A stretch of DNA of 64,000 bases from Candidatus Aminicenantota bacterium (GTDB lineage: Bacteria; Acidobacteriota; Aminicenantia; Aminicenantales; Aminicenantaceae), in contig JAUVXM010000002.1 in the NCBI GenBank assembly GCA_030603565.1, forward strand, positions 18,634 through 82,633, given 5' to 3'. The first letter of the stretch is position 1. Each line of letters starts with the position of its first letter. The notes below the pieces were generated by a model. The model made no database searches. It worked only from the letters and a program-made list of their open reading frames with translations, and was not told where the DNA came from. Made by a program: the position numbers and the translations under genes. Positions 19,658-29,936 of this stretch are shown piece after piece.

Positions 19658-20807
19658 AATACTCACCTGCCTTCTGCCAATACTTGACAAGCTCCTCCCC
19701 TGCTCCTCCCATATTTCCCATCCCGATAACAACCGCTTCATCCCGGCTTATTTCTAAAAGAGAGTCCATTATCTTTTCCGCCTTTTTTTCCTTTAACACG
19801 GAAAGCTTGCTCCTGCAGGGGAATTTTCTTAATTTTCGTTTAAAAGACAGCGCATGTTCCCCGGAAAGGACCAACCTGTCAAATTCCGGAAAATCTCCCC
19901 GTTTTACAGCTTTCAGCCACTGAAGAGTCCTGCCGCCCCGGTCTCCACGCAGATTCAAGAGGCCGATAAATTTTTTCCCTGCCAAGGATTTTACTTTGTT
20001 AATCTTCTCCAGAACCTGTCTGGTAGAAATGGGGTCATTGGCAGCAAAAGCACTCAGAAAATGCCAAATACTTCCCCCCTCACCCATCGGGATTTTCCAG
20101 GCTTTAAGGCAGCCAAAATCGGGCTGAACGCTTGCAATCCCCTTTTTTACCTGGCTGCGGTCAATCCCAAGATGGTCAGAAACCGCTAAGCAAAGCCTGA
20201 TATTCTGTTCAAATTTATTAGCGGTCGAGGATAATTTGTAAAGCGGGAAATCATTAAAAATCTCCTGGGAAACAGAGATCACTTTTGACCCGGCTTTCCG
20301 CGCCTTCTCCTGAAATACCGGATACATCTCTTCTGTGGGAATAAATACTGTACTTCCCCCAGGAACTGCCGCAGAAAAACAGGCCGCAGCTTCTTCTTTT
20401 GTTGTCCCCCAATGTTCGATATGATCGACCCTGACATTGGTAATGATCAATATATGGGGCCTTAATATCCGGCCTGATTCAACCAGCATAGACTCGGGTT
20501 GAATACTCATCATTTCTGACACAAGTACCTGCACATTCAGATCCTCTCCAATTTTCAGGAGATTTTTCTGCTCCAAAATGGAGGGAGGGCTGCGGCGGAT
20601 GATCTCTTTTTCCTTTCCGTCGGGAAAAATTATAACCGGCTTTGAACCTGTAGTTTTTGCTAAAACAGAAAATCCAGCCTGGTTAAGTATAGAGGCAATC
20701 AACCTGGTAACACTCGATTTTCCCCGGGCTCCGGTGATACATATCCGCAAAGGGATATAGCGATATTTTTTCTTTATCCTGATGCGTTCGCTCAACAGGT
20801 AAGCCAC
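19647..20807 (-). CDS. pgsB: poly-gamma-glutamate synthase PgsB/CapB (Mur-ligase fold); frame remains open upstream of 20807
   Basis: ITGARGKSSVTRLIASIL; ITNVRVDHIEHWG; GLLNLRGDRGGRTLQW; overlap with pgsC. Confidence 0.88.
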   Translation of the reverse strand: MAYLLSERIRIKKKYRYIPLRICITGARGKSSVTRLIASILNQAGFSVLAKTTGSKPVIIFPDGKEKEIIRRSPPSILEQKNLLKIGEDLNVQVLVSEMMSIQPESMLVESGRILRPHILIITNVRVDHIEHWGTTKEEAAACFSAAVPGGSTVFIPTEEMYPVFQEKARKAGSKVISVSQEIFNDFPLYKLSSTANKFEQNIRLCLAVSDHLGIDRSQVKKGIASVQPDFGCLKAWKIPMGEGGSIWHFLSAFAANDPISTRQVLEKINKVKSLAGKKFIGLLNLRGDRGGRTLQWLKAVKRGDFPEFDRLVLSGEHALSFKRKLRKFPCRSKLSVLKEKKAEKIMDSLLEISRDEAVVIGMGNMGGAGEELVKYWQKAGEYYAV

Positions 20808-20923
20808 AAGAAAGGCAAGGCTTCCGGCTGTGGCAATAAGTCCGTTAATTAGAAACTCCGTTTTTCGATAGGGACAGTCCCTCTCCTTAAAAAGGACTAT
20901 CCCGGTCGTTTATAGTCTTAAAG

Positions 20924-23227
20924 TTAAAAAGGGCGCCTTGCTGCAGTCAGGACTCTCAAGAAAGTCCCGGAAATCACATTCCGGAAATCCCCTCTATCAT
21001 ATTCAGCCTTAATGATCTCAGATATCACATCTACCATCTGCCCTTTCCCAGCATCTTTCCACACACAGTCTTCATTAACGATCATCAAATGTTCGGTCCC
21101 TACTGCTTCTTTAGCATTAGTGAGAATTTTAAAATACTCAGCCGCAGCCGCACCTTTGGCAAGAACCAGCCCTACAGCCGCTTCTTTTTCCTTAACCAAA
21201 TCAAGCACATCCTGTTCCGGGAGGTTTTCCTCCAGTAGAACAAAAGGTTTTTTTGAAGCCTTTAAAAGTGCTTTTGCCTGAGCAGTATCGGTTCCTTTAA
21301 CCATAAGGAGAAGACCGCTCCGGTTAATACCTTTTAGAATCTGTTTTCCGTTTTCACTAAGTTCCTCACCCTCAAAAAGAGCCGCTGGATTATCAACTAT
21401 AACAAAATAAGCCCCTTGTTTGGCTAAAACTTCAGCCCATTTCGGATCATCTTTGAAAGAATTGAGCCCCTTAAGCCCTGCCAGAATCGTAGTCTTTCCA
21501 GCCCGGACTGCCCGGCTAATTCCATTAGAGGGAGAAAATCCCTCAAGCCCTTCAGCTGCGTGTAATTTTTCAGCAGTAGTAAAAAGATTGTTTATTATAT
21601 CAATCCTGAGCTCATCTCCGGAGAGTCCTTCTTTTTCGCCGATAATCGAAAGCTGTAGATCAACATATGAGTCTTTAACATCTTTTTTATGCTCTACAAC
21701 ATTAGCTAATTTATCCAGCTTAAAATTAATAAGATCCTGGTATTTCAGGTTATAGACGGCCTGCCGCTGCGGTTTTATAAAATCACCCGGCTCATCAGCC
21801 ATAATCTTGGTTGCAGTGTGGATAAAATCTCCTACTCTTTTTAATATATAAGGTTTGACGAGATCAGTATCATCCCGGACCTGGTGATATTTAAAATGGT
21901 GTCCTGCTGTCATTACCCCATAAGCCGGAACTCCTTTAGCAAGGAAAGGAGAATGGTCTGAACCACCGGGGCCGCCGCGTCCGGGTTTGACATATTCCAG
22001 CATCTCCTTGGAAATCTTTTCCTTCACAGCATCCCAAATCCAGGGACCATAATACACTCCGTTGAAAGGCACTATTCCATTCCCATGTGCAACCATATCC
22101 ATATTAAAGTAAGTGATTGTCTTTTCGATCGGATGGGTGGGATGCCCACAATAATGCCGCGAGCCGAGCAGGCCCATCTCTTCTCCGGCCCAGGCAGCAA
22201 AGATCACTGTTCTTTTCGGTTTTGCCTTGTTAAGTTTCATAATGCGGGCGATCTCCATCATCACAGCAGATCCTGAGGCATTGTCATTAGCTCCATTGTA
22301 AACATCTCCATACGGGCTTACTCCCAGATGATCCATGTGTCCGCCGATAATAACATGTTCATCTTTCATCTGCTTGTCGCTTCCTGTGATCTTGGCTAAA
22401 ATATTTCTTGTCTTTCTTTCCGGGTCAAATTCCGCATCAACTGAAATATAAACCTTTACGCCCGTGGCAAAAGACATGGGTTTTCCTTTGTCATCTATCT
22501 CCTGAAAAGGATAGCGGAGGTCGGTTTTAAGTTCTTTAAAAATAAACTCTGTGATTCTGCTTTCCGCTGATAATATGACAAAATGCGGATCATAAAGTTC
22601 TTTACTTAGTCTGAGCCTGAAATAACGGCTCTGGCTTGAGGCGCGGTTGAAACCGATAACACCCACAGCGCCCAGTTTTTTTGCTGCTGTGATACGGTTG
22701 TCCATCTTGGCTTCTTCCTCAAGCTTATCAGCAAGCTTTGCTGGAGCCCCGGTTGTAAAGAGAACGACTTTCCCTTTAACATCAACATCAGCATAGTCAT
22801 CATAGCCTTTTTTTGGAGCATGAATACCGTAACCGGCAAAAACAACCTCAGCCACAAAATGTCCGGAGCCTGAATATCTCTGAACCCTCCAGTCTTCACC
22901 ATAATAAAAATCACGATGCAGTTTATCTGTCCAGACCTCAAAAGATGCTCCCTGATTCACATACCTGTACTCTACTTTAAATTCCTGAAAATAGGACCCA
23001 TTATCTCCGGCCGGCTCCAATCCCCACTGCTTAAACTTGGCTGCAATATATTCTTCACCCATTACTCCGCCGGGATGGCCGCTTTGCCGCCCCTGCATGC
23101 AGTCGCATGCCAGGTCTTTAATGTAGCTCAAAGCTGCCATTTCATCAAAAGCCAGTCTCTTGTCTTTAGCTAAAGACGGGGTGGTAAGTAGAATTAATAC
23201 AAGTATAAGTCCAATAGCTTTTTTCAT
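20924..23227 (-). CDS. secreted M28-family peptidase with PA domain
   Basis: GGHMDHLGVSPYGDVYNGANDNASGSAVMMEIAR; AAWAGEEMGLLGS; signal peptide. Confidence 0.92.
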   Translation of the reverse strand: MKKAIGLILVLILLTTPSLAKDKRLAFDEMAALSYIKDLACDCMQGRQSGHPGGVMGEEYIAAKFKQWGLEPAGDNGSYFQEFKVEYRYVNQGASFEVWTDKLHRDFYYGEDWRVQRYSGSGHFVAEVVFAGYGIHAPKKGYDDYADVDVKGKVVLFTTGAPAKLADKLEEEAKMDNRITAAKKLGAVGVIGFNRASSQSRYFRLRLSKELYDPHFVILSAESRITEFIFKELKTDLRYPFQEIDDKGKPMSFATGVKVYISVDAEFDPERKTRNILAKITGSDKQMKDEHVIIGGHMDHLGVSPYGDVYNGANDNASGSAVMMEIARIMKLNKAKPKRTVIFAAWAGEEMGLLGSRHYCGHPTHPIEKTITYFNMDMVAHGNGIVPFNGVYYGPWIWDAVKEKISKEMLEYVKPGRGGPGGSDHSPFLAKGVPAYGVMTAGHHFKYHQVRDDTDLVKPYILKRVGDFIHTATKIMADEPGDFIKPQRQAVYNLKYQDLINFKLDKLANVVEHKKDVKDSYVDLQLSIIGEKEGLSGDELRIDIINNLFTTAEKLHAAEGLEGFSPSNGISRAVRAGKTTILAGLKGLNSFKDDPKWAEVLAKQGAYFVIVDNPAALFEGEELSENGKQILKGINRSGLLLMVKGTDTAQAKALLKASKKPFVLLEENLPEQDVLDLVKEKEAAVGLVLAKGAAAAEYFKILTNAKEAVGTEHLMIVNEDCVWKDAGKGQMVDVISEIIKAEYDRGDFRNVISGTFLRVLTAARRPF

Positions 23228-23333
23228 AGATACCCTCCATAATTAAATTAAGAATTTTTATTATACATAAAATGAAATGCAAACAAAACCTTGAATCGAC
23301 TTGACCTTTATGAGAAAATTTTTTACATAAAAT

Positions 23334-24542
23334 ATGAGACTACTTTTATCTGTCGTTGTCATTTTGGTGATCGCCCTTTTGGGATCTCGCCTTACATTTT
23401 TAAACCGCCGCCTTCCCCTTGGTTTTAAAAACATATTATTTACAGGAGCTGAATACATATTCATCGGGGTTATCTTAGGTAGAATGGGCCTTAATCTTAT
23501 AGATGCCCGGTCTTTAAATAATCTGGAACCATTTATAATCTTCGGGCTTTGCTGGATCGGCTTTTTATTTGGCCTGCAATTCGAATTCCGTCAGCTCAAA
23601 AACCTGCCGCGTTTCTACTTTTCAATCTCGGCCATACAGGCCTTTATTACTTTTTTAATCGTTAGTTTTGCGGTTTATCTATCATTTAGAGCACTGTTTT
23701 CGATACCTAAAAACACCCTGTTAATAATGGCCATTACCCTAGGAAGCGTAGCCTCTTGTACAGCCCAATCTGCCCTTGCCATAGTAAGTAATAACTATCA
23801 GTTTGAAAACCGCAAGCTTTTAGCTCTTTTGCGTTATATCTCCAGTGTTGACGGAATCTTTGCCTTGGGTTTTTTTACTATTGCTATTTGGATAATGCCA
23901 GGCGTTAATAATGCTGACTTTAGCTTAGCAAGGTCTCTAAGATGGTTTATTTTATCAATATCTTTAGGAATCCTCTCAGCGCTCATCCTTATTACTCTGA
24001 GTAAGACAAAATTTTCTCAACAGGAATTCCTTGTTTTTTTAATCGGGACAGTTCTATTCTGCGGCGGATTAGCATCGAAAGCAAACTCTTCACCTCTTGT
24101 GATCGGCTTTATCTGTGGGACTATTACAGCAAACTTCTGCCGGCACCGCCTGCGTGCCCTGGCAACTATCATTCATTCTGAAAAATCCATTTATATTATT
24201 CTGCTCATTATAATCGGGGCAAGCTGGTCTTTTAAATTAGGTTATATTGTTTTGATCACAGGGATATATTTTTTAACAAGGACAATTGGCAAAGTTATTG
24301 GAACATTTACGGCCACAAGAATATTTAGAACAGAATTTTATACTCCCCCCGCTCTCGGTTTAGGCCTTCTTTCTGAAGGTGGGTTGACTATTGCAATAAT
24401 AATTAATTTCAAACTCCTCTATCCCTCTTTATCAGATTACCTGGTAACAATAATCATATTGTCCCTGTTTGTTAATGAACTCATAAGCCCTAAGTTTATT
24501 CTCTATCAACTAAAAGGTTTTAAAAAGATAACAAAAAGATAA
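23334..24542 (+). CDS. cation:proton antiporter-like membrane protein
   Basis: About 12 TM segments, CPA-like; stop/start overlap with the next gene. Confidence 0.75.
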   Translation: MRLLLSVVVILVIALLGSRLTFLNRRLPLGFKNILFTGAEYIFIGVILGRMGLNLIDARSLNNLEPFIIFGLCWIGFLFGLQFEFRQLKNLPRFYFSISAIQAFITFLIVSFAVYLSFRALFSIPKNTLLIMAITLGSVASCTAQSALAIVSNNYQFENRKLLALLRYISSVDGIFALGFFTIAIWIMPGVNNADFSLARSLRWFILSISLGILSALILITLSKTKFSQQEFLVFLIGTVLFCGGLASKANSSPLVIGFICGTITANFCRHRLRALATIIHSEKSIYIILLIIIGASWSFKLGYIVLITGIYFLTRTIGKVIGTFTATRIFRTEFYTPPALGLGLLSEGGLTIAIIINFKLLYPSLSDYLVTIIILSLFVNELISPKFILYQLKGFKKITKR

Positions 24543-25858
24543 TGTTAAATAAAATAATCAGCCTTTTTCTTGCCCTTGCGACCATGTTTTTCATCGTTCA
24601 TGCCGGACTAAAATTAAATCAGAAAAACTGTCCTGTACTTGTTCTCGGTTTTATCCTTATCGCTGCCTACTGTATCGGTCAATTATTAGAAAAAATAGGG
24701 CTTCCAGGCATAGTAGGTTATATCTTAACAGGCCTTTTTATGGGTCCCTATTTCTTAAAATTCTACACAAGCTCTGCAATCAATGAGCTGAGTTTCATAA
24801 ATAACTTAGCGCTCGCTTTCATCGCCTTTTGTGCCGGAGGTGAATTACGACTTTCAAATATACGCCGTATTTTAAAACCCATCATTTATTATATTTCCGG
24901 AATTACTCTTGTAGTATTTACAGGGGTCACATTATTAATTTTTTCTATATCCAACCTTATCCCTTTTCTAAGGGGGCTAAGCCCGGAAGTCAAGCTTGCT
25001 GTCTCGGCTATTTTTGGGGTCATCACTGTAGCACGTTCTCCCTCATCCGCTATTGCCATTATAAGCGAAACAAAAGCTAAAGGTCCCTACACTGACTTAG
25101 TATTAAGTGTATCAGTCGCCATGGATGTTATTATCATCATGCTCTTTGCTGTTATCATATCAGTCTGTCAAATTTTTATACATACAAAAGACGGAATGGA
25201 TTTATCTTTTATAGCAGTACTTATCTTTGAAATCGCTATTGCTTTTCTACTTGGTTATCTGTTAGGGAAATTTATTGTTTTTCTAATTGAGAAAGCAAAA
25301 GTCGAATTTGCTTTTGTTATTATAGCCATGGGTTTTTTTGTAATAGAATTTTCCCGCCTTTTAGGCAAATATTTACATGAAGTCCATAATATCGGGTTTG
25401 AGATAGAACCTCTTCTAATCTGTATGGCAGCGGGTTTTACTGTGCAAAATTTTTCTGACTATGGCAAAAATTTTCTAGAGAGAATGGACAGGGTTTCACT
25501 TCCGATCTATATTGCCTTTTTTGCCATGACAGGAGCTGCAATGAACATCGATATACTACGCACAGGTTGGTTATTTGGACTTATTATCGTTGCGGCACGT
25601 TTAATATTAATCAATATCGGCTCATATTTCAGTGGAAAACTTTCCAAAACTTCACCAAAGATCTATAAAAATGCCTGGTTAGGCTTTATTACTCAGGCAG
25701 GTGTAAGCTTAGGGCTGTTGACAGAAGTCGTGCGACGATTCCCTGATATTGGACCCTCTATCCAAACCATCCTCATTGCTGCTATAATAATGAACCAGAT
25801 AATTGGTCCTATAGCTTTTAAATATGGGCTTAAAAAAGTGGGTGAGACTAATGTATAA
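24542..25858 (+). CDS. cation:proton antiporter (CPA/Kef-like)
   Basis: IGLPGIVGYILTGLFMGPYFLKF; ARSPSSAIAIISE. Confidence 0.85.
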   Translation: MLNKIISLFLALATMFFIVHAGLKLNQKNCPVLVLGFILIAAYCIGQLLEKIGLPGIVGYILTGLFMGPYFLKFYTSSAINELSFINNLALAFIAFCAGGELRLSNIRRILKPIIYYISGITLVVFTGVTLLIFSISNLIPFLRGLSPEVKLAVSAIFGVITVARSPSSAIAIISETKAKGPYTDLVLSVSVAMDVIIIMLFAVIISVCQIFIHTKDGMDLSFIAVLIFEIAIAFLLGYLLGKFIVFLIEKAKVEFAFVIIAMGFFVIEFSRLLGKYLHEVHNIGFEIEPLLICMAAGFTVQNFSDYGKNFLERMDRVSLPIYIAFFAMTGAAMNIDILRTGWLFGLIIVAARLILINIGSYFSGKLSKTSPKIYKNAWLGFITQAGVSLGLLTEVVRRFPDIGPSIQTILIAAIIMNQIIGPIAFKYGLKKVGETNV

Positions 25859-25869
25859 AGGAGAAAATC

Positions 25870-26337
25870 ATGCGGATTACTGATTATTTAAACAAAGAGT
25901 GCATTAAAATACCCCTATCTAAAACAACCAAAAAGGAAATAATAGAAGAACTATTAGAGCTCATCCTATCAGTTAATCCCGAAATTGACAAAGAAAAAGC
26001 ATTCCACTGCCTTATTGAACGTGAAAAAGTAGAGACAACCGCCATAGGAGACTATGTAGCGATTCCCCATGCGAGAATAAAAAACCTGGCAAAGATTTAT
26101 CTCGCTTTTGGATTATCTGAAAACGGTATCGATTGTCACTCGATAGACGGCGAATGCGTTAAGCTTTTTTTCCTGATCCTTTTTCCTGAAGAGGAGATCA
26201 ATGCTCAATTAAAGTTCCTAGCCCGTATTTCCCGCCTCCTTAAGGATAAAAACCTCCGTACTAAACTATTTAAGTGTAAAGACCATGAAAAAGTAATAGA
26301 TGCCTTTAAACAATACGAAGAGCATCATTTCCAATGA
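25870..26337 (+). CDS. PTS EIIA (PtsN/fructose-type) domain protein
   Basis: REKVETTAIGDYVAIPHARI (phosphorylatable His context). Confidence 0.9.
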   Translation: MRITDYLNKECIKIPLSKTTKKEIIEELLELILSVNPEIDKEKAFHCLIEREKVETTAIGDYVAIPHARIKNLAKIYLAFGLSENGIDCHSIDGECVKLFFLILFPEEEINAQLKFLARISRLLKDKNLRTKLFKCKDHEKVIDAFKQYEEHHFQ

Positions 26338-26353
26338 TCGGCAGGACAGTAAT

Positions 26354-26683
26354 ATGAAACTTGTAATAATTTTCCTCAATCAAATCGAATACCTGGACGA
26401 TCTGCTTGCTGCATTTCTTGAAATAGGAGTGCCCGGTGCTACAGTTTTAGATTCAGTCGGAATGTGGCATGTCATAAGCCATGATATTCCTATATTCGCA
26501 GGATTAAGAGACGCTTTTGCCGGAAGCAGTCCAACTAATAAAACAATCCTGATTGTAACTCAAGAAGATCGAATCGACCAAATAGATGAAGTATTACAGG
26601 ATATCACAGGATATCCGGATGAAACAGGCATAGCAAAGATGGTTTCTCTGCCGGTCGATAAATTGTTCGGTTTTAAGTTTTGA
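26354..26683 (+). CDS. PII-like (GlnB-fold) signalling protein
   Basis: MKLVIIFLNQIEYLDDLLAAFLEIGVPGATVLDSVGM; short ferredoxin-like fold; operon position; start moved from 26300. Confidence 0.6.
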   Translation: MKLVIIFLNQIEYLDDLLAAFLEIGVPGATVLDSVGMWHVISHDIPIFAGLRDAFAGSSPTNKTILIVTQEDRIDQIDEVLQDITGYPDETGIAKMVSLPVDKLFGFKF

Positions 26684-26730
26684 GAAACTCAAGCTATTTG
26701 ATTTAAAATAGGCATACAAAGGAGACAAAT

Positions 26731-27552
26731 ATGAAATATTTTAAGATGAGATTTTTTATGTTAGGCATTTGTTTTGGATTGATGCTTGGCACTGCCAATA
26801 TTAATGCTCTGGAAGCTGAAGGAGAGCAAGCAAAAGATGGGATCAATGTAACAATATTGTATGACAATTATATCCATACAGAAGGGACAAAGGCAGATTG
26901 GGGATTCTCCTGCCTTATCGAAGGCACAGAAAAAACCATTCTCTTTGACACAGGGACAAAACCTGATATTCTCTGGCACAATATAAAAAAACTCAACATC
27001 GATATCAATAAAGTTGAGCAGATCGTGATCTCTCATGAGCATGGGGACCATTTCGGAGGCCTATTTTCATTTCTTGAAAAAAAGACCGATGCCCCTGTCT
27101 ATATCCCGGCATCATTTTCTGATGCCTTTGTAAAGAGGACAGAAAAAGCCGGAGGAAAAGTTGTCAAGGTCACAGAACCTGTGGAATTATGCAAAAACGT
27201 TTACCTGACCGGTGAGATGGGAACCGGCATCATTGAACAATCACTGATATTTGATACCAGCAAAGGGCTGGTTGTCATAACAGGCTGCGCTCATCCCGGA
27301 GTGACAGAGATCGTCAACAAAGCACGCGAGATTCTAAACAAAGATGTTTATTTTGTTTTGGGCGGCTTCCATCTGATGCAAAAATCTCAGGCCCAGGTAC
27401 AGGCTATTATCAAACAATTCGAAGCAGCAGGAGTAGTCAAATGCGGGGCCACCCACTGCACCGGCGACAAACAGATCGAGTGGTTTAAAGAGGCTTATGG
27501 CGATAATTATGTCTCAATGGGGGTCGGGAAAATAATAAAAATCATCGAGTAA
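26731..27552 (+). CDS. MBL-fold metallo-hydrolase
   Basis: ISHEHGDHFGGL; VITGCAHPGVTEIV; GGFHL; signal peptide. Confidence 0.9.
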   Translation: MKYFKMRFFMLGICFGLMLGTANINALEAEGEQAKDGINVTILYDNYIHTEGTKADWGFSCLIEGTEKTILFDTGTKPDILWHNIKKLNIDINKVEQIVISHEHGDHFGGLFSFLEKKTDAPVYIPASFSDAFVKRTEKAGGKVVKVTEPVELCKNVYLTGEMGTGIIEQSLIFDTSKGLVVITGCAHPGVTEIVNKAREILNKDVYFVLGGFHLMQKSQAQVQAIIKQFEAAGVVKCGATHCTGDKQIEWFKEAYGDNYVSMGVGKIIKIIE

Positions 27553-27670
27553 ATAACACCCGGCAGTTACGCGTTGCAGCAATAAGAGCATCCAGGTCAA
27601 TAACCTTAACGTCCTCAATAGATAGAGGAAGCAGGGGAGATGCTTCCTGCAAATGAAAAACTATATACTG
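27549..27670 (-). pseudogene. possible PIN-domain toxin fragment
   Basis: Minus-strand reading LQEASPLLPLSIEDVKVIDLDALIAATRNCRVLF resembles a PIN (VapC) central segment; no intact ORF. Confidence 0.35.
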
Positions 27671-27702
27671 ATTGACGAAATAGCTTTATTCTTATATTAT
27701 TA

Positions 27703-28218
27703 ATGACAATTGAGGGTGGAAAGGCAATGCTGAAAGAAAAATTTAAAGAACTTCAAGACAAACTCTTAGAGGAAACCAAATCTTTTTATAGGGACCGGCT
27801 TGTCTCTTTTATCGTCTATGGTTCAGTTGCCAGAGAAACATTTCGATTTAATTCTGATATCGATCTCTTGATAATCGCCAGAAATCTTCCTAAAGGAAGA
27901 ATGAAGAGAGTCACCCAATTTTCGACCGTCGAAGACCGGGTCGAGCCTTTTTTAGAGTGCCTTAAAAAGGAAGGAATCAACACCTTTGTCTCGGCTATTT
28001 TTAAAACTCCTCAGGAAGTTGAAAGGGGAAGCCTTCTCTTTCTCGATATGGTGGAGGATGCCCGTATTCTTTATGATAAGAATAAATTCTTCACGAAATG
28101 GCTTGAAAAGTTCCGAAGCAGACTAAGAGAGCTGGGCGCAAAGAGAGTGTGGAAAGGAAATATGTGGTACTGGGTATTGAAACCGGATTATCAGCCGGGT
28201 GAGGTCATTGAATTATGA
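27703..28218 (+). CDS. minimal nucleotidyltransferase (MNT) domain protein
   Basis: VYGSVARETFRFNSDIDLLII (GSx10DxD). Confidence 0.88.
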   Translation: MTIEGGKAMLKEKFKELQDKLLEETKSFYRDRLVSFIVYGSVARETFRFNSDIDLLIIARNLPKGRMKRVTQFSTVEDRVEPFLECLKKEGINTFVSAIFKTPQEVERGSLLFLDMVEDARILYDKNKFFTKWLEKFRSRLRELGAKRVWKGNMWYWVLKPDYQPGEVIEL

Positions 28219-28619
28219 ATACCAAGAGCCTTGCGGAGAGTTATCTGAAAAAAGCTTTAGACAGGCTGGATATTTTGGACCTGCTTTTTAAGAAAGGCGC
28301 TTTTTCTGATGTTATAAGAGAATCCCAGGAAATAGTCGAACTGTCACTTAAAGGTATGCTGCGGTTTGTAGGAGTGGAGCCTCCAAAAATTCATGATGTT
28401 GGTAGCCTTCTCCTTGAGCACAACAATAAATTTCCCAAGGATATCTCAAAACAATTAAACAAGCTTGCTGATGTTTCAAAAAGGCTCAGGAAAGAAAGGG
28501 AATTGGCTTTTTACGGAGACATTGATTTTATACCAACAGAAGAGTATACAAAAGAAGATGCAAAAGAAGCCATCAGAGATACTCGGTTAATTGTCGAAAC
28601 AGCAAGAAAATTACTGTAA
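28215..28619 (+). CDS. HEPN domain protein
   Basis: 4-bp overlap with MNT gene; IRESQEIVELSLKGMLRFVGVEPPKIHDVGSLL; RKERELAFYGDIDFIPTEEYT. Confidence 0.88.
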   Translation: MNTKSLAESYLKKALDRLDILDLLFKKGAFSDVIRESQEIVELSLKGMLRFVGVEPPKIHDVGSLLLEHNNKFPKDISKQLNKLADVSKRLRKERELAFYGDIDFIPTEEYTKEDAKEAIRDTRLIVETARKLL

Positions 28620-28627
28620 AACTGCCG

Positions 28628-29923
28628 CTACTTTCTGTGACCTGCTATTTTTTTGATCCCATCCAGAAGCATATCCACTTCTTTATGGGTGATATATATA
28701 TGAGTTGAGACCCGGCAGCCGTATGTGCCTTTTTTACTGCTCCCTACAGTGCGTATCACAATATTATATTTCTGTCTGACAAATTCCACAATATCCTTTG
28801 GTTCGACTCCTTTGATTGAAAAAGCTGTTAAGCCGCCGCTTATATAGGGATCCTGAGAAGTGTGCAGTTTTGCTCCCGGAATCTTTTTCAATTCCTGTTT
28901 AAAATGTCCGGCCAAAGACTTTATTCTTTTCTCGATCCGTGCTTTGCCAATATAGTTCTGAAAGTTGACCGCCTCACCCAACGCAATACCAAGCGCATCA
29001 GCTCTTTGTCCTAGTGTTTCATATTTCCGGGCACTTTTGCTGCTCCAACCAGAGGTGACGATCGAAGGCCAGAGCCTGTCTTGAACTTCTTTGCGTACAT
29101 AAAACACGCCAACTCCGGTGGGCGCTCCCAGCCATTTATAAGGGCTTGTAGCAAAAAAATCGATTCCCAGCTCCTTCATATCCAAGTCCAGCATCCCGAT
29201 CCCATGGGCACTGTCAGCTACAACTAAAAGGCCTTTTTCATGAGCCATTTTGCTCAGCTCTTTAAGGGGAGATATCAGGCCGGAAATATACACTGTATGG
29301 CTGACACTTATTACCTTAGTTTTTGGGCTTATCGCTTTTCTAAATCCGTCGACAAATTCATCAACGCTTTTGGGAGGGAGCCCGATGGGAACTTCTTTTA
29401 TGTTAATACCGAAGCGCTCTTCCTTGATCTTCCAGGGATGAGTTCCTCCGGGATGCTCCATGGTCGAAATCAAAACCTCATCTCCCTCTTTCATATCCAA
29501 CCCATTGGCTACAAAATTCATGCCTTCTGTTGTGTTATGGACAATCGCTACTTCATCTGTAGAGGCATTGATAAACTCTGCCACTTTGGAGCGCACCTCT
29601 TCTTTTTTGCGGGGTAAATAAGTATAAGCATCGACCGGGCTAGTAGCCTGCACTTTAAATGCTTTCATAAGAGTATTAAACACCGGTTTAGGCATGGGGC
29701 CGACTGTTCCGTTATTCATCATTATAAGCCCGTCCTGGAATAAGAATTTATCTCTTATAGCATCCCAGTACACACCGTCAGGCGCTTCATCTTTGACATA
29801 CTTCTGGTTTAAGGTTTTTATGCCCTGGTATATAGAAGCGTTCAATTTATCCAAAGCAGTTACAGATAAAGCAGAACCTGCAACCATATACTTAACAAAG
29901 GCTCTTCTTGTAAGATTTTCCAT
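28628..29923 (-). CDS. aminotransferase class V-fold PLP enzyme, exported
   Basis: VVADSAHGIGMLDLDMKELGIDFFATSPYKWLGAPTGVGVFYV; RRAFVKYMVAGSALS export signal. Confidence 0.9.
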   Translation of the reverse strand: MENLTRRAFVKYMVAGSALSVTALDKLNASIYQGIKTLNQKYVKDEAPDGVYWDAIRDKFLFQDGLIMMNNGTVGPMPKPVFNTLMKAFKVQATSPVDAYTYLPRKKEEVRSKVAEFINASTDEVAIVHNTTEGMNFVANGLDMKEGDEVLISTMEHPGGTHPWKIKEERFGINIKEVPIGLPPKSVDEFVDGFRKAISPKTKVISVSHTVYISGLISPLKELSKMAHEKGLLVVADSAHGIGMLDLDMKELGIDFFATSPYKWLGAPTGVGVFYVRKEVQDRLWPSIVTSGWSSKSARKYETLGQRADALGIALGEAVNFQNYIGKARIEKRIKSLAGHFKQELKKIPGAKLHTSQDPYISGGLTAFSIKGVEPKDIVEFVRQKYNIVIRTVGSSKKGTYGCRVSTHIYITHKEVDMLLDGIKKIAGHRK

Positions 29924-29936
29924 TAAAGTCTCCTTA

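Noticed and set aside
20868-20910. GGGACAGTCCC palindrome upstream of pgsB
   Set aside because: Single short palindrome; the pgsB reading frame appears to continue through it, so it cannot be separated from coding sequence.
27603-27658. GGAAGCAggggagaTGCTTCC hairpin as a terminator for the MBL gene
   Set aside because: No T-run follows; the region is better explained as a decayed PIN gene fragment.
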